NCBI RefSeq assembly: GCF_008705135.1
Contig: NZ_CP023694.1
Span: forward strand, 1,922,001-1,986,000
Reading direction: 5' to 3'
DNA length: 64,000 nt
Origin: Streptomyces coeruleorubidus
GTDB taxonomy: Bacteria; Actinomycetota; Actinomycetes; Streptomycetales; Streptomycetaceae
In this document: piece after piece, positions 18,879-28,444 of the stretch
Position numbering within the stretch: position 1 is the stretch's first letter
Layout: the number at the start of each line of letters is the position of its first letter
Notes under the pieces: generated by a model
Databases searched by the model: none
The model's input: the letters and a program-made list of their open reading frames with translations, nothing else
Told to the model about the DNA's origin: nothing
Made by a program: the position numbers and the translations under genes

Positions 18879-19613
18879 ATGCCGGAGGAAGCTGGCGGCG
18901 GGACGCGGGACGGGCTGACGCCGGTGCTGCGGCCGGTGCGCGCGGGCAACGGTTTCGAGGAGGCACTGGAGCAGATCCTCCAGGTCGTACGGCTGGGCCT
19001 GGTCCCCGGAGGCGAGCGGCTGCCCGCCGAGCGGGAGCTGGCGGAGCGGCTGGGGATCAGCCGGGTGACGTTGCGCGAGGTGCTGAAGGTACTCCAGGAC
19101 CAGGGGCTGGTGGAGTCGCGGCGGGGCCGGTACGGCGGCACGTTCGTGCTCCCGCGCAACGACGCCGGCGGCGAGGACGAGCTGCGGCGCCGGGTCGCCG
19201 AGGTCGACATCGAGGACATGCTCCGGTTCCGGGAGGTGCTGGAGGTGGGCGCGGCGGGGCTGTGCGCCACGCACGGCCTGTCGGACGAGCAGGAGGCGCG
19301 GCTGCGCCAGGCGCTGTCCCGCACGCACGACGCGCCGCTGGGCGACTACCGGCGGCAGGACACCCTGCTCCATCTCACGCTGGCCGAGCTGTGCGGCTCG
19401 CCGACGCTGACCGCGCAGTACGCGGCGGTACGGGCCACGGTCAACGACCTGCTCGACTGCATCCCGCTGCTCGTGCGCAACCTGGAGCACTCGCAGCGGC
19501 AGCACACCGCCCTGGTGGAGGCGGTGCTGGACCGGGACGCGGACGGGGCACGGGAGATGATGCGGGAGCACTGCGCGGGGACGGCGGCCCTGCTGCGCGG
19601 CTTCCTGGGCTGA
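18879..19613 (+). CDS. FadR-subfamily GntR transcriptional regulator of the glnA4 cluster
   Basis: 244 residues from the ATG at 18879, which follows GGAAGGGGG; a TTG at 18858 is less likely. The winged HTH (about 25-95) shows ERLPAERELAERLGISRVTL and VESRRGRYGGTFV. The FCD effector domain (about 115-235) has His/Asp residues for metal or acid ligands, including FREVLEVGAAGLCATH. It is divergent from glnA4 and upstream of the permease gene, so it probably represses both arms in response to a pathway intermediate. Confidence 0.88.
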   Translation: MPEEAGGGTRDGLTPVLRPVRAGNGFEEALEQILQVVRLGLVPGGERLPAERELAERLGISRVTLREVLKVLQDQGLVESRRGRYGGTFVLPRNDAGGEDELRRRVAEVDIEDMLRFREVLEVGAAGLCATHGLSDEQEARLRQALSRTHDAPLGDYRRQDTLLHLTLAELCGSPTLTAQYAAVRATVNDLLDCIPLLVRNLEHSQRQHTALVEAVLDRDADGAREMMREHCAGTAALLRGFLG

Positions 19614-19736
19614 GCCGGGACGGGTCCCGGCGTTGCGAGGATTTACTGGCGATTAACGCAGGGGTATTGCCATTCCCGGCCCGGCACCGAAAAGGTATGG
19701 ATCCATTCCATTGAGCCGGAGCTCGGGAGTCTGCCC
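19614..19736. other. Gap between regulator and permease genes
   Basis: Contains TTACTGGCGATTAACGC and a run toward GGTATGG that could form a separate permease promoter. No motif is strong enough to call. Confidence 0.3.
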
Positions 19737-21182
<1,446 letters not shown>

Positions 21183-21207
21183 GGCGTCGACTGTTGAGGG
21201 AGTTCTG

Positions 21208-21897
21208 GTGACCAGGCCGTTGATCGGTGTCAGCACCTATCTGGAGTCCGGTGCGCGCTGGGGAGTGTGGGAACTGGAGGCCGCGCTGCTGCCGGCCGGC
21301 TATCCCCGGCTCGTGCAGCGAGCGGGCGGCCTGGCCGCGATGCTCCCGCCGGACGACCCCGCGCACGCGGCCGCGGCCGTGGCCCGGCTGGACGGGCTGG
21401 TCATCGCGGGCGGGCCGGATGTGGAGCCCGTACGGTACGGCGCCGAGCCGCATCCCCGCACCGGGCCGCCGGCGCGGGAGCGGGACGCGTGGGAGCTGGC
21501 CCTGATCGACGCGGCACTGACGGCGGGTGTGCCGCTGCTGGGCATCTGCCGGGGTATGCAGCTGCTGAACGTCGCGCTCGGGGGGACGCTGGTGCAGCAC
21601 CTCGACGGGCACGCGGAGGTCGTGGGCGTCTTCGGCAACCATGCCGTCAAGCCGGTGCCGGGGAGTCTGTACGCCGGTGTCGTGCCGGAGGAGACCTCGG
21701 TGCCGGCGTACCACCACCAGGCCGTGGACCGCCTGGGCACCGGCCTGGTCCCGTCGGCGTACGCGGACGACGGCACGGTGGAGGCGCTGGAACTGCCGTC
21801 CGGGGAGGGCTGGGTGCTTGGGGTGCAGTGGCATCCGGAGATGGGCGAGGACGTGCGGGTGATGCGGGCGCTGGTGGAGGCGGCAGCGGCGGCCTGA
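21208..21897 (+). CDS. Class I glutamine amidotransferase-like gamma-glutamyl hydrolase (PuuD-like)
   Basis: 229 residues, the peptidase C26 fold. The catalytic triad is visible: Cys in GICRGMQLLNVALGG, and His and Glu in GVQWHPE. HHQAVDRLG is a family marker. PuuD-type enzymes cleave gamma-glutamyl amides to release glutamate, the expected last step of a gamma-glutamylation pathway. GTG start with GAGGGAG upstream; in operon with the permease. Confidence 0.9.
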   Translation: MTRPLIGVSTYLESGARWGVWELEAALLPAGYPRLVQRAGGLAAMLPPDDPAHAAAAVARLDGLVIAGGPDVEPVRYGAEPHPRTGPPARERDAWELALIDAALTAGVPLLGICRGMQLLNVALGGTLVQHLDGHAEVVGVFGNHAVKPVPGSLYAGVVPEETSVPAYHHQAVDRLGTGLVPSAYADDGTVEALELPSGEGWVLGVQWHPEMGEDVRVMRALVEAAAAA

Positions 21898-21914
21898 GCC
21901 GGTGCGCGCACGCT

Positions 21915-22105
21915 CCCAGGGGGCTCCGCCCCCTGGACCCCCGGCCTATGCCACCCACCACCCGAATCGGTCGGCCACTCCAGCCCGTCCGGCGTTTGAG
22001 GACGAGGCCGTTCAGGCCGAAGCGGGGTCTGGGGGCGCAGCCCCCAGCGGGGTCGAAGGGGCGGAGCCCCTGGGGATGGGACGGGTAGGGGCGGCGGGGG
22101 CGAGA
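21915..22105. repeat. Composite intergenic hairpin repeats between convergent genes
   Basis: At least three elements stand in series. There is a CCAGGGGGCTCCGCCCCCTGG hairpin at about 21916-21936, then the GCCCGTCCGGCGTTTGAGGA motif near 21987, and then CTGGGGGCGCAGCCCCCAG plus AGGGGCGGAGCCCCT hairpins at about 22028-22070. These are recurrent Streptomyces intergenic sequences. The position between two converging genes suits a bidirectional terminator. Confidence 0.65.
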
Positions 22106-22108
22106 AAA

Positions 22109-23038
22109 CTACCCCCGCGTCAGCGACAGCAGATCCCGGGCCGGCCCGGTAGGGCGATGCCCGGTCGGCCACACGGCCCTCAAATCCCGCGCCAGCGCGA
22201 CCCCGTCCACCGGCACCCGCACCAGACGCCGCATCGCGAGCTCCTCCCCCACCGCCAGCTCACTCAGCACCGCCGGCCCCGCCCCGCTCACCGCCGCCGC
22301 CTTGACCGCCGTCGTGGACGACAACTCGATCAACGGCCGGGCCAGCCCACCCAGCGCCGCGTCCAGGACCTGACGCGTCCCGGAGCCCTTCTCACGCAGG
22401 ATCAGCGGCGTCGACGCCAGCTCCTCCGCGGCCAGGGAACGCCGCCGACGGGCCCAGGGATGGGCAGGAGCCGTGACCACTATCAGCCGGTCGTGCGCGA
22501 TGACCACCGAGTCCAGCCCCGTCGGGACCGTCAGCCCCTCGACGAACCCCACATCGGCCTCGTCCGACAGCAGCCGCTCCGCGACCACCGTCGAGTTCCC
22601 GGCGTGCAGGGACACCGCCGTGTCGGGCCGCTGTGCGCGCAGCGCGAGCAGCCAGCCGGGCAGCAGGTACTCGGCGATCGTCATGCTCGCCGCCACCCGC
22701 AGCCGCGAGTCGCGGCGATCGCGCAGCGCCTGCGCCCCCACGTCGAACGCCTCCGCCGCCTCGACGATCCGCCGCGCCCAGTCCGTCACCAGCGCACCGG
22801 CGTCCGTGAGCCGGGACCCGCGCGGTGAGCGGTCGACCAGCGCCACGCCGAGCTGCCGCTCCATCGACCGGATCCGGCTGCTGGCCGCGGGCTGGGTGAT
22901 GCCGAGTTCCCGCGCCGCCCCGCCGAGGCTGCCGAGCCGGGCCACCGCCAGCAGCAACTCCAGACCGCCCAGATCCGGCACCCGGTGCGCCAGGGACCCG
23001 GTGGCCGGGACCCCGCCCTGCTCTTCCGTCCTGCTCAT
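22109..23038 (-). CDS. LysR-family transcriptional regulator
   Basis: 309 residues. The N-terminal winged HTH (about 20-80) reads LELLLAVARLGSLGGAARE then LGITQPAASSRIRSMERQLG, the classic LysR recognition region. A substrate-binding domain of the periplasmic type II fold follows. It is divergent from the transporter gene at 23109, which is likely its target. No inducer can be inferred. Confidence 0.92.
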   Translation of the reverse strand: MSRTEEQGGVPATGSLAHRVPDLGGLELLLAVARLGSLGGAARELGITQPAASSRIRSMERQLGVALVDRSPRGSRLTDAGALVTDWARRIVEAAEAFDVGAQALRDRRDSRLRVAASMTIAEYLLPGWLLALRAQRPDTAVSLHAGNSTVVAERLLSDEADVGFVEGLTVPTGLDSVVIAHDRLIVVTAPAHPWARRRRSLAAEELASTPLILREKGSGTRQVLDAALGGLARPLIELSSTTAVKAAAVSGAGPAVLSELAVGEELAMRRLVRVPVDGVALARDLRAVWPTGHRPTGPARDLLSLTRG

Positions 23039-23108
23039 AAACCCAGCTTATGTCGCCATAGGAGCACACTCCCTGGTGGTGGGGTGCCCACGGCCCGACC
23101 GTGGAGTC

Positions 23109-24260
23109 ATGGTCACCGCAGCCCAGCCCCTTCCGTGCGCAGTCTCCGTCCGGCACCTCGGGCCCAACTGGTACGCCACCGTCATGGGCACCGCCGTCGT
23201 CGCCACCGCCGGGGCCGCCCTGTCACCACACGTCCCCGGGCTGCGCGGCGCGTCGGCCGGTGTCTGGGCCCTCTCGCTGGTCCTGCTCGTCACCCTGCTC
23301 TGCGCCCGGGCCGTGCACTGGGCCCGTCACCGGGACCAGGCCCGCGCCCACCTCCTCGACCCGGCGACGGCCCCGTTCTACGGCTGCCTCGCCATGGCCC
23401 TGCTGGCCGTGGGCGGCGGTGCCCTCACCGTCGGCCGGGACTGGATCGGCCTGCGGGCGGCCGTCGCGCTCGACGCCGTGCTGTTCACCGCCGGTACGGT
23501 CCTCGGGCTGGCCGCCGCGGTCGCGGTGCCGTATCTGATGGCCGTACGGCACCGGGTCGAGCCGGGGCAGGCCACGCCCGTCTGGCTGCTGCCGCTGGTC
23601 GCGCCCATGGTGTCCGCCGCCGTCGGGCCGTCGCTGGTGCCGCATCTGCCGCCCGGTCAGGCCCGTGAGACGCTGCTGCTCGTCTGCGTCGCGCTGTTCG
23701 GGCTCAGTCTGCTCGCGACCCTGCTCATGCTGCCCCTGGTCGTCGGGCGGCTGGTCACCGGCGGGCCGCTGCCGCTCGCCCTCACCCCGACGCTGTTCCT
23801 GGTGCTCGGGCCGCTCGGGCAGTCCACGACCGCCGCCGGCGCGTTCGCGGACGTCGCCCCCGGTGTCGTACCGGCGCCGTACAGCCAGGGCTTCGGTGTG
23901 CTCGCCGTGCTCTACGGCGTGCCCGTGATGGGGTTCGCGCTGCTGTGGTTCTGCCTCGCCACCGCCCTGGTGCTGCGTGCCCGGCGGCACGGGATGCGGT
24001 TCTCGATGACCTGGTGGTCGTTCACCTTCCCGGTCGGCACCTGTGTCACGGGCGCCGAGGCGCTGGGCCGGCACACCGGTCTCGTGGCCTACGCGGGGCC
24101 GGCGGTCGTGCTGTACGCGGTGCTGGTCGCCGCGTGGGGCACCGCCGCCGTGGGCACCGTGCGCGGGCTGCTCAGGGGCGAGCTGCTCGCAGGGCCCGGC
24201 CCAGTACCCGCGGCGCCTCGGCCAGCGACGGCCCGTACCACGTCAGGTGCCGTCCGCTGA
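23109..24260 (+). CDS. TDT-family (tellurite-resistance/dicarboxylate, SLAC1-like) membrane transporter
   Basis: 383 residues with about ten hydrophobic helices. It starts MVTAAQPLP, followed by the family-typical LGPNWYATVMGTAVVA. A later SMTWWSFTFPVGTCVTGAEAL matches the conserved WWsFTFP segment of TDT/SLAC1 channels and exporters. The substrate is probably an anion such as an organic acid or sulfite. The 3' end overlaps the converging gene by 89 bases. Confidence 0.8.
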   Translation: MVTAAQPLPCAVSVRHLGPNWYATVMGTAVVATAGAALSPHVPGLRGASAGVWALSLVLLVTLLCARAVHWARHRDQARAHLLDPATAPFYGCLAMALLAVGGGALTVGRDWIGLRAAVALDAVLFTAGTVLGLAAAVAVPYLMAVRHRVEPGQATPVWLLPLVAPMVSAAVGPSLVPHLPPGQARETLLLVCVALFGLSLLATLLMLPLVVGRLVTGGPLPLALTPTLFLVLGPLGQSTTAAGAFADVAPGVVPAPYSQGFGVLAVLYGVPVMGFALLWFCLATALVLRARRHGMRFSMTWWSFTFPVGTCVTGAEALGRHTGLVAYAGPAVVLYAVLVAAWGTAAVGTVRGLLRGELLAGPGPVPAAPRPATARTTSGAVR

Positions 24261-24891
24261 CGAGCGCGCAGGGCAGGCCGGGGAAGGCCTCGGGGCCGTC
24301 GTCGGCGGTGAAGCGGTACGGCTCGTCCGGGAGGACCACCACGTCCGGTGCGCAGGCGCGGAGTTCCTCCAGGGGGATGCGGGGGTAGCGGTCGGGGTGC
24401 CCCGCGTGGAGGTGGTCGACGCCGAGGCGGGCGAGGACGTCGCCCGCGAAGGTGTCGCGGCCCAGGACCATCCACGGGCGGCGCCAGATCGGTACGACCG
24501 CCGTGAGACGGGCCGGAGGCGGCGGCAGGGAGGACCAGGTCTCCTCCGCCTCGTCGAGCCAGCGCGGGCGGGCCGCCACTTCGCAGGCGTCCAGGACGCG
24601 TGCCAGTTCCCGGAAGGCCTGCGGCACGTCGCGGATCTCCGTCACCAGGACCTCGACGCCCGCCGCGCGCAGGGCCGCGAGGTCGGGTGCGCGGTTCTCC
24701 TCCTCGTTGGCGATCACCAGGTCGGGAGCGAGGGAGACGATCCGGTCGGTCTTGGGGTTCTTCGTGCCGCCGACGCGTACGACGTCGAGGCCGGGCGGAT
24801 GGGTGCACCAGTCGGTGGCGCCGACCAGGGCGCCGGGCGCGGACCGGGCCACGGCCTCGGTCAGCGACGGGACCAGCGAGACGACCCTCAC
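24172..24891 (-). CDS. Helical-backbone metal receptor / BtuF-like protein without signal peptide
   Basis: 239 residues, the TroA/BtuF-type fold: VVSLVPSLTEAV at the N-terminus, WCTHPP, GGTKNPKTDRIVSLAPDLVIANEEENR, and later PEAFPGLP. Normal BtuF proteins are exported, but there is no signal peptide or lipobox here, so this one should be cytoplasmic. Its GTG start overlaps the stop of the upstream cupin regulator gene. Ligand (cobalamin, metal chelate or other) unknown. The 3' end overlaps the TDT transporter gene convergently. Confidence 0.75.
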   Translation of the reverse strand: MRVVSLVPSLTEAVARSAPGALVGATDWCTHPPGLDVVRVGGTKNPKTDRIVSLAPDLVIANEEENRAPDLAALRAAGVEVLVTEIRDVPQAFRELARVLDACEVAARPRWLDEAEETWSSLPPPPARLTAVVPIWRRPWMVLGRDTFAGDVLARLGVDHLHAGHPDRYPRIPLEELRACAPDVVVLPDEPYRFTADDGPEAFPGLPCALVSGRHLTWYGPSLAEAPRVLGRALRAARP

Positions 24892-25457
24892 CGGCGCGGC
24901 CGGTCCCGGACGGCCTCGATGTGCTCCGCCACGGCGACGACGATCACCCGGGTGTCGGACTCCGCCGCCCGCCAGCGGTGCCGCACACCGCCGGTGAGGT
25001 ACAGCGTGTCGCCGCGGCCGAGCCGGTAGGCGCGGCCCTCCGCCTCGATCTCCACCGCGCCGTCGGCGACGTACATCAACTGGTCGTTGCGGTACTGGAA
25101 CTCACGGCCGGCGTCGTGGTCGCCGGTGAACTCGGAGGCGTGCATCTGGTGGTGACCGCGCACCAGGGACCGGGTCCGGGGCTGGGGCAGCGGTTCGGTG
25201 CCGTCGGCGCGGACGACGTCCACGCTGCACGCCGGGTCGGCCGCGGCGAGGAGTTCGACCGCGGTGGTGCGCAGGGCGTCGGCGACCTTCTCCAGGGAGC
25301 TCGTGCTGGGCCGCGCCCGGTCGTTCTCGACCTGGCTGAGGAACGGGACCGACAGACCGCTGCGCTCGGCCACGACGGCGAGGGTGAGCTCCAGCGCGCG
25401 GCGCCGCCGGCGCACGGCCGCGCCCACCCGAAGGGGCTGTTCTTTGTGGTCGCCCAT
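24888..25457 (-). CDS. XRE-family regulator with C-terminal cupin domain
   Basis: 189 residues from the ATG at 25457, with GGAG nearby. The HTH (about 12-67) reads LELTLAVVAERSGLSVPFLS then QVENDRARPSTSSLEKVADA. The cupin (about 110-180) has EFQYRNDQLMYVADGAVEIEA and GDTLYLTGGVRHRWRA, with His residues placed for a metal. Regulators of this layout bind small ligands in the cupin. It is in operon with the metal-receptor-like gene (GTGA overlap). Confidence 0.88.
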   Translation of the reverse strand: MGDHKEQPLRVGAAVRRRRRALELTLAVVAERSGLSVPFLSQVENDRARPSTSSLEKVADALRTTAVELLAAADPACSVDVVRADGTEPLPQPRTRSLVRGHHQMHASEFTGDHDAGREFQYRNDQLMYVADGAVEIEAEGRAYRLGRGDTLYLTGGVRHRWRAAESDTRVIVVAVAEHIEAVRDRPRR

Positions 25458-25784
25458 CGCTCCGGCTCCCTCCTTCGCCCGTCGATCCGGTCCCGGTGCG
25501 CCGGTGTCCCGGCGCACTGCTTCTGTTGAGTTGTCTGCACCCTACGCATGTTCGGCAAACCGTTGCATGCGCCCGTCACATCGATGTCACACAAGGCGGT
25601 GCGCGACCTCACAGTTCGCGCCAGGGGATCCGCCGTCACCGGGGGCGGCGCGCGGATTCCTCCTACGGGAACAGCAGGGAGGGAGAAGGGGTTCGGGGGG
25701 TGGCGTAGCGCTCTGTGGTTGTCCGGATCCTGCTCGTGGGTCCGGGCCCCTGGCGGGGTCCGGATACGGGTGAGGGTACGCGTA
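25458..25784. other. Upstream region of the cupin regulator
   Basis: No gene is visible. On the minus strand TGCAAC, 17 bases, TAGGGT (about 25540-25570) is a fair promoter for the cupin regulator. A perfect palindrome ACATCGATGT, set in GTCACATCGATGTCAC (about 25575-25590), could be an operator. The rest, toward the terminator, shows nothing definite. Confidence 0.4.
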
Positions 25785-25818
25785 CGGGGCGGGACGCGGC
25801 GTGTCGCGTCCCGCCCCG
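25785..25818 (-). terminator. Hairpin terminator of the betaine transporter operon
   Basis: A 14-bp perfect stem (CGGGGCGGGACGCG at 25785-25798 with CGCGTCCCGCCCCG at 25805-25818) and a 6-nt loop lie 10 bases after the stop of the transporter gene. There is no T-run, as is frequent in Streptomyces. Confidence 0.75.
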
Positions 25819-25828
25819 TCACGGAACC

Positions 25829-28444
25829 TCACTGCGGCGTCATGCGCTCCACCATGTCGGGGTGCTGCTTCAGCCACGCGGCGACGGCCTCTTCCTCATG
25901 GCCCTGGCCGCGGTCCTTGATCTCGCTCTCCAGGCTGCCGAGCTCGTCCTCGCTCATCTTGAAGTTCTTGATCCACTTCGTGAGCTGCGGGTACTGCTCG
26001 GGGAACTTCTCGTTGGAGATGGTGCGGATCGTGTTGCCCTCGCCGAAGGCCTTCTTGGGGTCCTTCAGCTTCGTCAGCTTGTAGTCGCTGTACGCCCAGT
26101 GCGGCGACCAGAGGGTGACGGCGATCGGCTCCTTCTTGGCGTAGGCCCGCTTCAGCTCGGCCAGCATGGCCGGGGTGGAGCCGTCGACGACCTCGTACTC
26201 CTTGTCGAGGCCGTAGCCGGGCAGGACCTTGTTCTTCGCCAGGTCCATCTCGCCGGTGCCCGGCTCGATGCCGATGATCTTCCCGTCGAAGGTGCCGGCC
26301 TTGCCCTTGAGGTCCTCAAGGGAGTCGACTCCCTTGACGTAGGACGGCACGGCGATCTCCAGGGAGGTCGGTTCGTACCAGGTGCCGAGGTCCTTGAGCC
26401 GGTCCTTGTTCTTGTCCCAGTAGTTCTTCTGGGCGTAGGGCAGCCAGGCGTCGAAGTTGAGGTCGAGATCGCCCGAGGCCAGACCGGTGTAGACGGGGCC
26501 GACGTCCATCTGCTTCAGGTTCATCTTGTAACCGCGCCGTTCGAGCACGTTCTTCCACAGGTATGTGACGGCGATGTCCTCGTCCCAGGGGAACCACGCC
26601 ACGTCCAGCGGCCGCTTCGCCTCGGCGGGCGTGGCGCCGCCGGTGCCCTTGACCGGGGCGAGCTTGTCGGCGTAGCCGGGGTGCTGCTTCAGCCAGGCGC
26701 GGACGGCCTGCTGCTGGTTGCCCTTGCCGGCCTTGTTGATCTCGGCTTCGAGGCTGGTGAGCTCCTTCTCGCTCATCTTGAAATTCTTCAGCCAGCCGGC
26801 GACCGTCGGGTCGTCGTCCGCGAAGCCCTTGCGGGCCAGCGTGTGCACGCCGTCGCCCGCACCCCAAGCACCCTTGGGGTCCTTGAGCTTCGTCAGCTTG
26901 TAGTCGTTGTACGCCCAGTGCGGCGACCAGAGCGTGACGACGATCGGCTCCTTCTTGGCGTACGCGCGCTTCAGCTCGGCCAGCATGGCGGGCGTGGAGC
27001 TGTCGACGACCTTGAACTCCTTGTCCAGGCCGTACTCCTTGAGGACCTTGCTCTTGAGCAGGGCCATCTCGCCGGCGCTGGACTCGATGCCGGTGATCTT
27101 GCCGCCGAACTCGGACGCCTTGCCCTTGAGGTCCGCCAGGGAGTCGATGCCCTTCATGTAGGAGGGCACGGAGAGCTCCAGGGACGTCTTGTCGTACCAG
27201 GCGCCCAGGTCGTCGAGCTGCTTGCCGTACTTCTTCCAGTACTGGGCGTGGGTCGTGGGCAGCCAGGCGTCGGTCTGGAAGTCGATGTCGCCCTGGGCGA
27301 GGGAGGTGTAGAGCGGTCCGGCGTCGAGCTGCTTGGCCTCGACCTGGTAGCCGCGCTGCTCCAGGACCTCCTTCCAGAGGAAGGTGGAGGCGACGCCCTC
27401 GTCCCAGGGGATGTAGCCGATGCTGATCTTCTTGCCCTGGCCGACGTCCTTGCTGCCTGCCGCGGCGGTCGAGCCGGTGCCGCCGCCGAAGACCCCCATG
27501 CCGCCCGAGACGAGGGCGAGGACGACGACCCCGATCACGGCCACGGCCGGGCGGGGCCGGTACGACCAGATCTTCAGCCCCTGGGCGGCGCGCAGTCTGG
27601 CGGCGGCGCGGCGGCCGAGCGGGGAGACCTGGGTGCCCAGCGCGCTGGTCATGCGGTCGAGGTAGATCGCGAGGATCACGATGCCGACCCCGGCCTCGGC
27701 ACCCAGGCCGACGTTGAGCTGGCCGATGGCCTGGTTGACGTCGCCGCCGAGACCGCCGGTGCCGACCATGCCGGCGATGGCGGCCATGGACAGGCCGAGC
27801 ATGATCACCTGGTTGACGCCGGCCATGACCGTGGGCAGGGCGAGGGGGAGCTGGACGCGCAGCAGGGTGTTGCGGGGTGTGGTGCCGAACGCGTCGGCGG
27901 CCTCGACCAGGTCCTTGTCGACCTGGCGGATGCCGAGTTCGGTCATGCGTACGCCCGGGGCGAGCGCGAAGATCAGGGTGGCGACGATGCCCGCGGAGGC
28001 GCCGGTGCCGAAGAAGAGGATCGCCGGGATGAGGTACACCATCGCGGGCAGCGTCTGCATGAAGTCCAGGACGGGCCGGACCAGACCGCTGACGCGGTCG
28101 GAGCGGGCCGCCCAGATGCCCACCGGTATGGAGATCACCAGTGCGATGACGGTCGCCACGAGGACGAGCGCCAGGGTGATCATCGCGTTCTCCCACAGGT
28201 CGAGGGAGTCGATGAACGCGAATCCCACGAAGGCGAGGACACCGGCGAGGGTGCCGCGCAGCCAGAAGGCGATCACGGCGAAGATGCCCGCGAGGAGCAG
28301 CGGTTGGGGGGCCTGGAGGACGGCGTTGATGCCGTCGTAGAGGCCGAGGAAGACGGTCTTGCAGAAGTCGAACAGCCACCCCATGTGGGTGGTGAGCCAG
28401 TCGACGGCGTCGTTGACCCAGGTGCCGAGCTGAATCCTAGGCAC
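25829..28444 (-). CDS. Glycine betaine/proline ABC transporter permease fused to two substrate-binding domains
   Basis: 871 residues. The permease (about 1-295) has the EAA-type loop (VDKDLVEAADAFGTTPRNTL) and IAGMVGTGGLGG. A signal-anchor-like helix (about 315-335) is followed by two complete OpuAC-type binding domains (about 342-600 and 610-871). Both have the YIPWDEG/WFPWDED start and the SPHWAY segment whose Trp residues form the betaine-binding aromatic box. They share long near-identical blocks such as LAELKRAYAKKEPI, TLWSPHWAY and KLTKLKDPK, showing an internal duplication. It works with the ATPase encoded just upstream (8-nt overlap), presumably in osmoprotection. Confidence 0.93.
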   Translation of the reverse strand: MPRIQLGTWVNDAVDWLTTHMGWLFDFCKTVFLGLYDGINAVLQAPQPLLLAGIFAVIAFWLRGTLAGVLAFVGFAFIDSLDLWENAMITLALVLVATVIALVISIPVGIWAARSDRVSGLVRPVLDFMQTLPAMVYLIPAILFFGTGASAGIVATLIFALAPGVRMTELGIRQVDKDLVEAADAFGTTPRNTLLRVQLPLALPTVMAGVNQVIMLGLSMAAIAGMVGTGGLGGDVNQAIGQLNVGLGAEAGVGIVILAIYLDRMTSALGTQVSPLGRRAAARLRAAQGLKIWSYRPRPAVAVIGVVVLALVSGGMGVFGGGTGSTAAAGSKDVGQGKKISIGYIPWDEGVASTFLWKEVLEQRGYQVEAKQLDAGPLYTSLAQGDIDFQTDAWLPTTHAQYWKKYGKQLDDLGAWYDKTSLELSVPSYMKGIDSLADLKGKASEFGGKITGIESSAGEMALLKSKVLKEYGLDKEFKVVDSSTPAMLAELKRAYAKKEPIVVTLWSPHWAYNDYKLTKLKDPKGAWGAGDGVHTLARKGFADDDPTVAGWLKNFKMSEKELTSLEAEINKAGKGNQQQAVRAWLKQHPGYADKLAPVKGTGGATPAEAKRPLDVAWFPWDEDIAVTYLWKNVLERRGYKMNLKQMDVGPVYTGLASGDLDLNFDAWLPYAQKNYWDKNKDRLKDLGTWYEPTSLEIAVPSYVKGVDSLEDLKGKAGTFDGKIIGIEPGTGEMDLAKNKVLPGYGLDKEYEVVDGSTPAMLAELKRAYAKKEPIAVTLWSPHWAYSDYKLTKLKDPKKAFGEGNTIRTISNEKFPEQYPQLTKWIKNFKMSEDELGSLESEIKDRGQGHEEEAVAAWLKQHPDMVERMTPQ

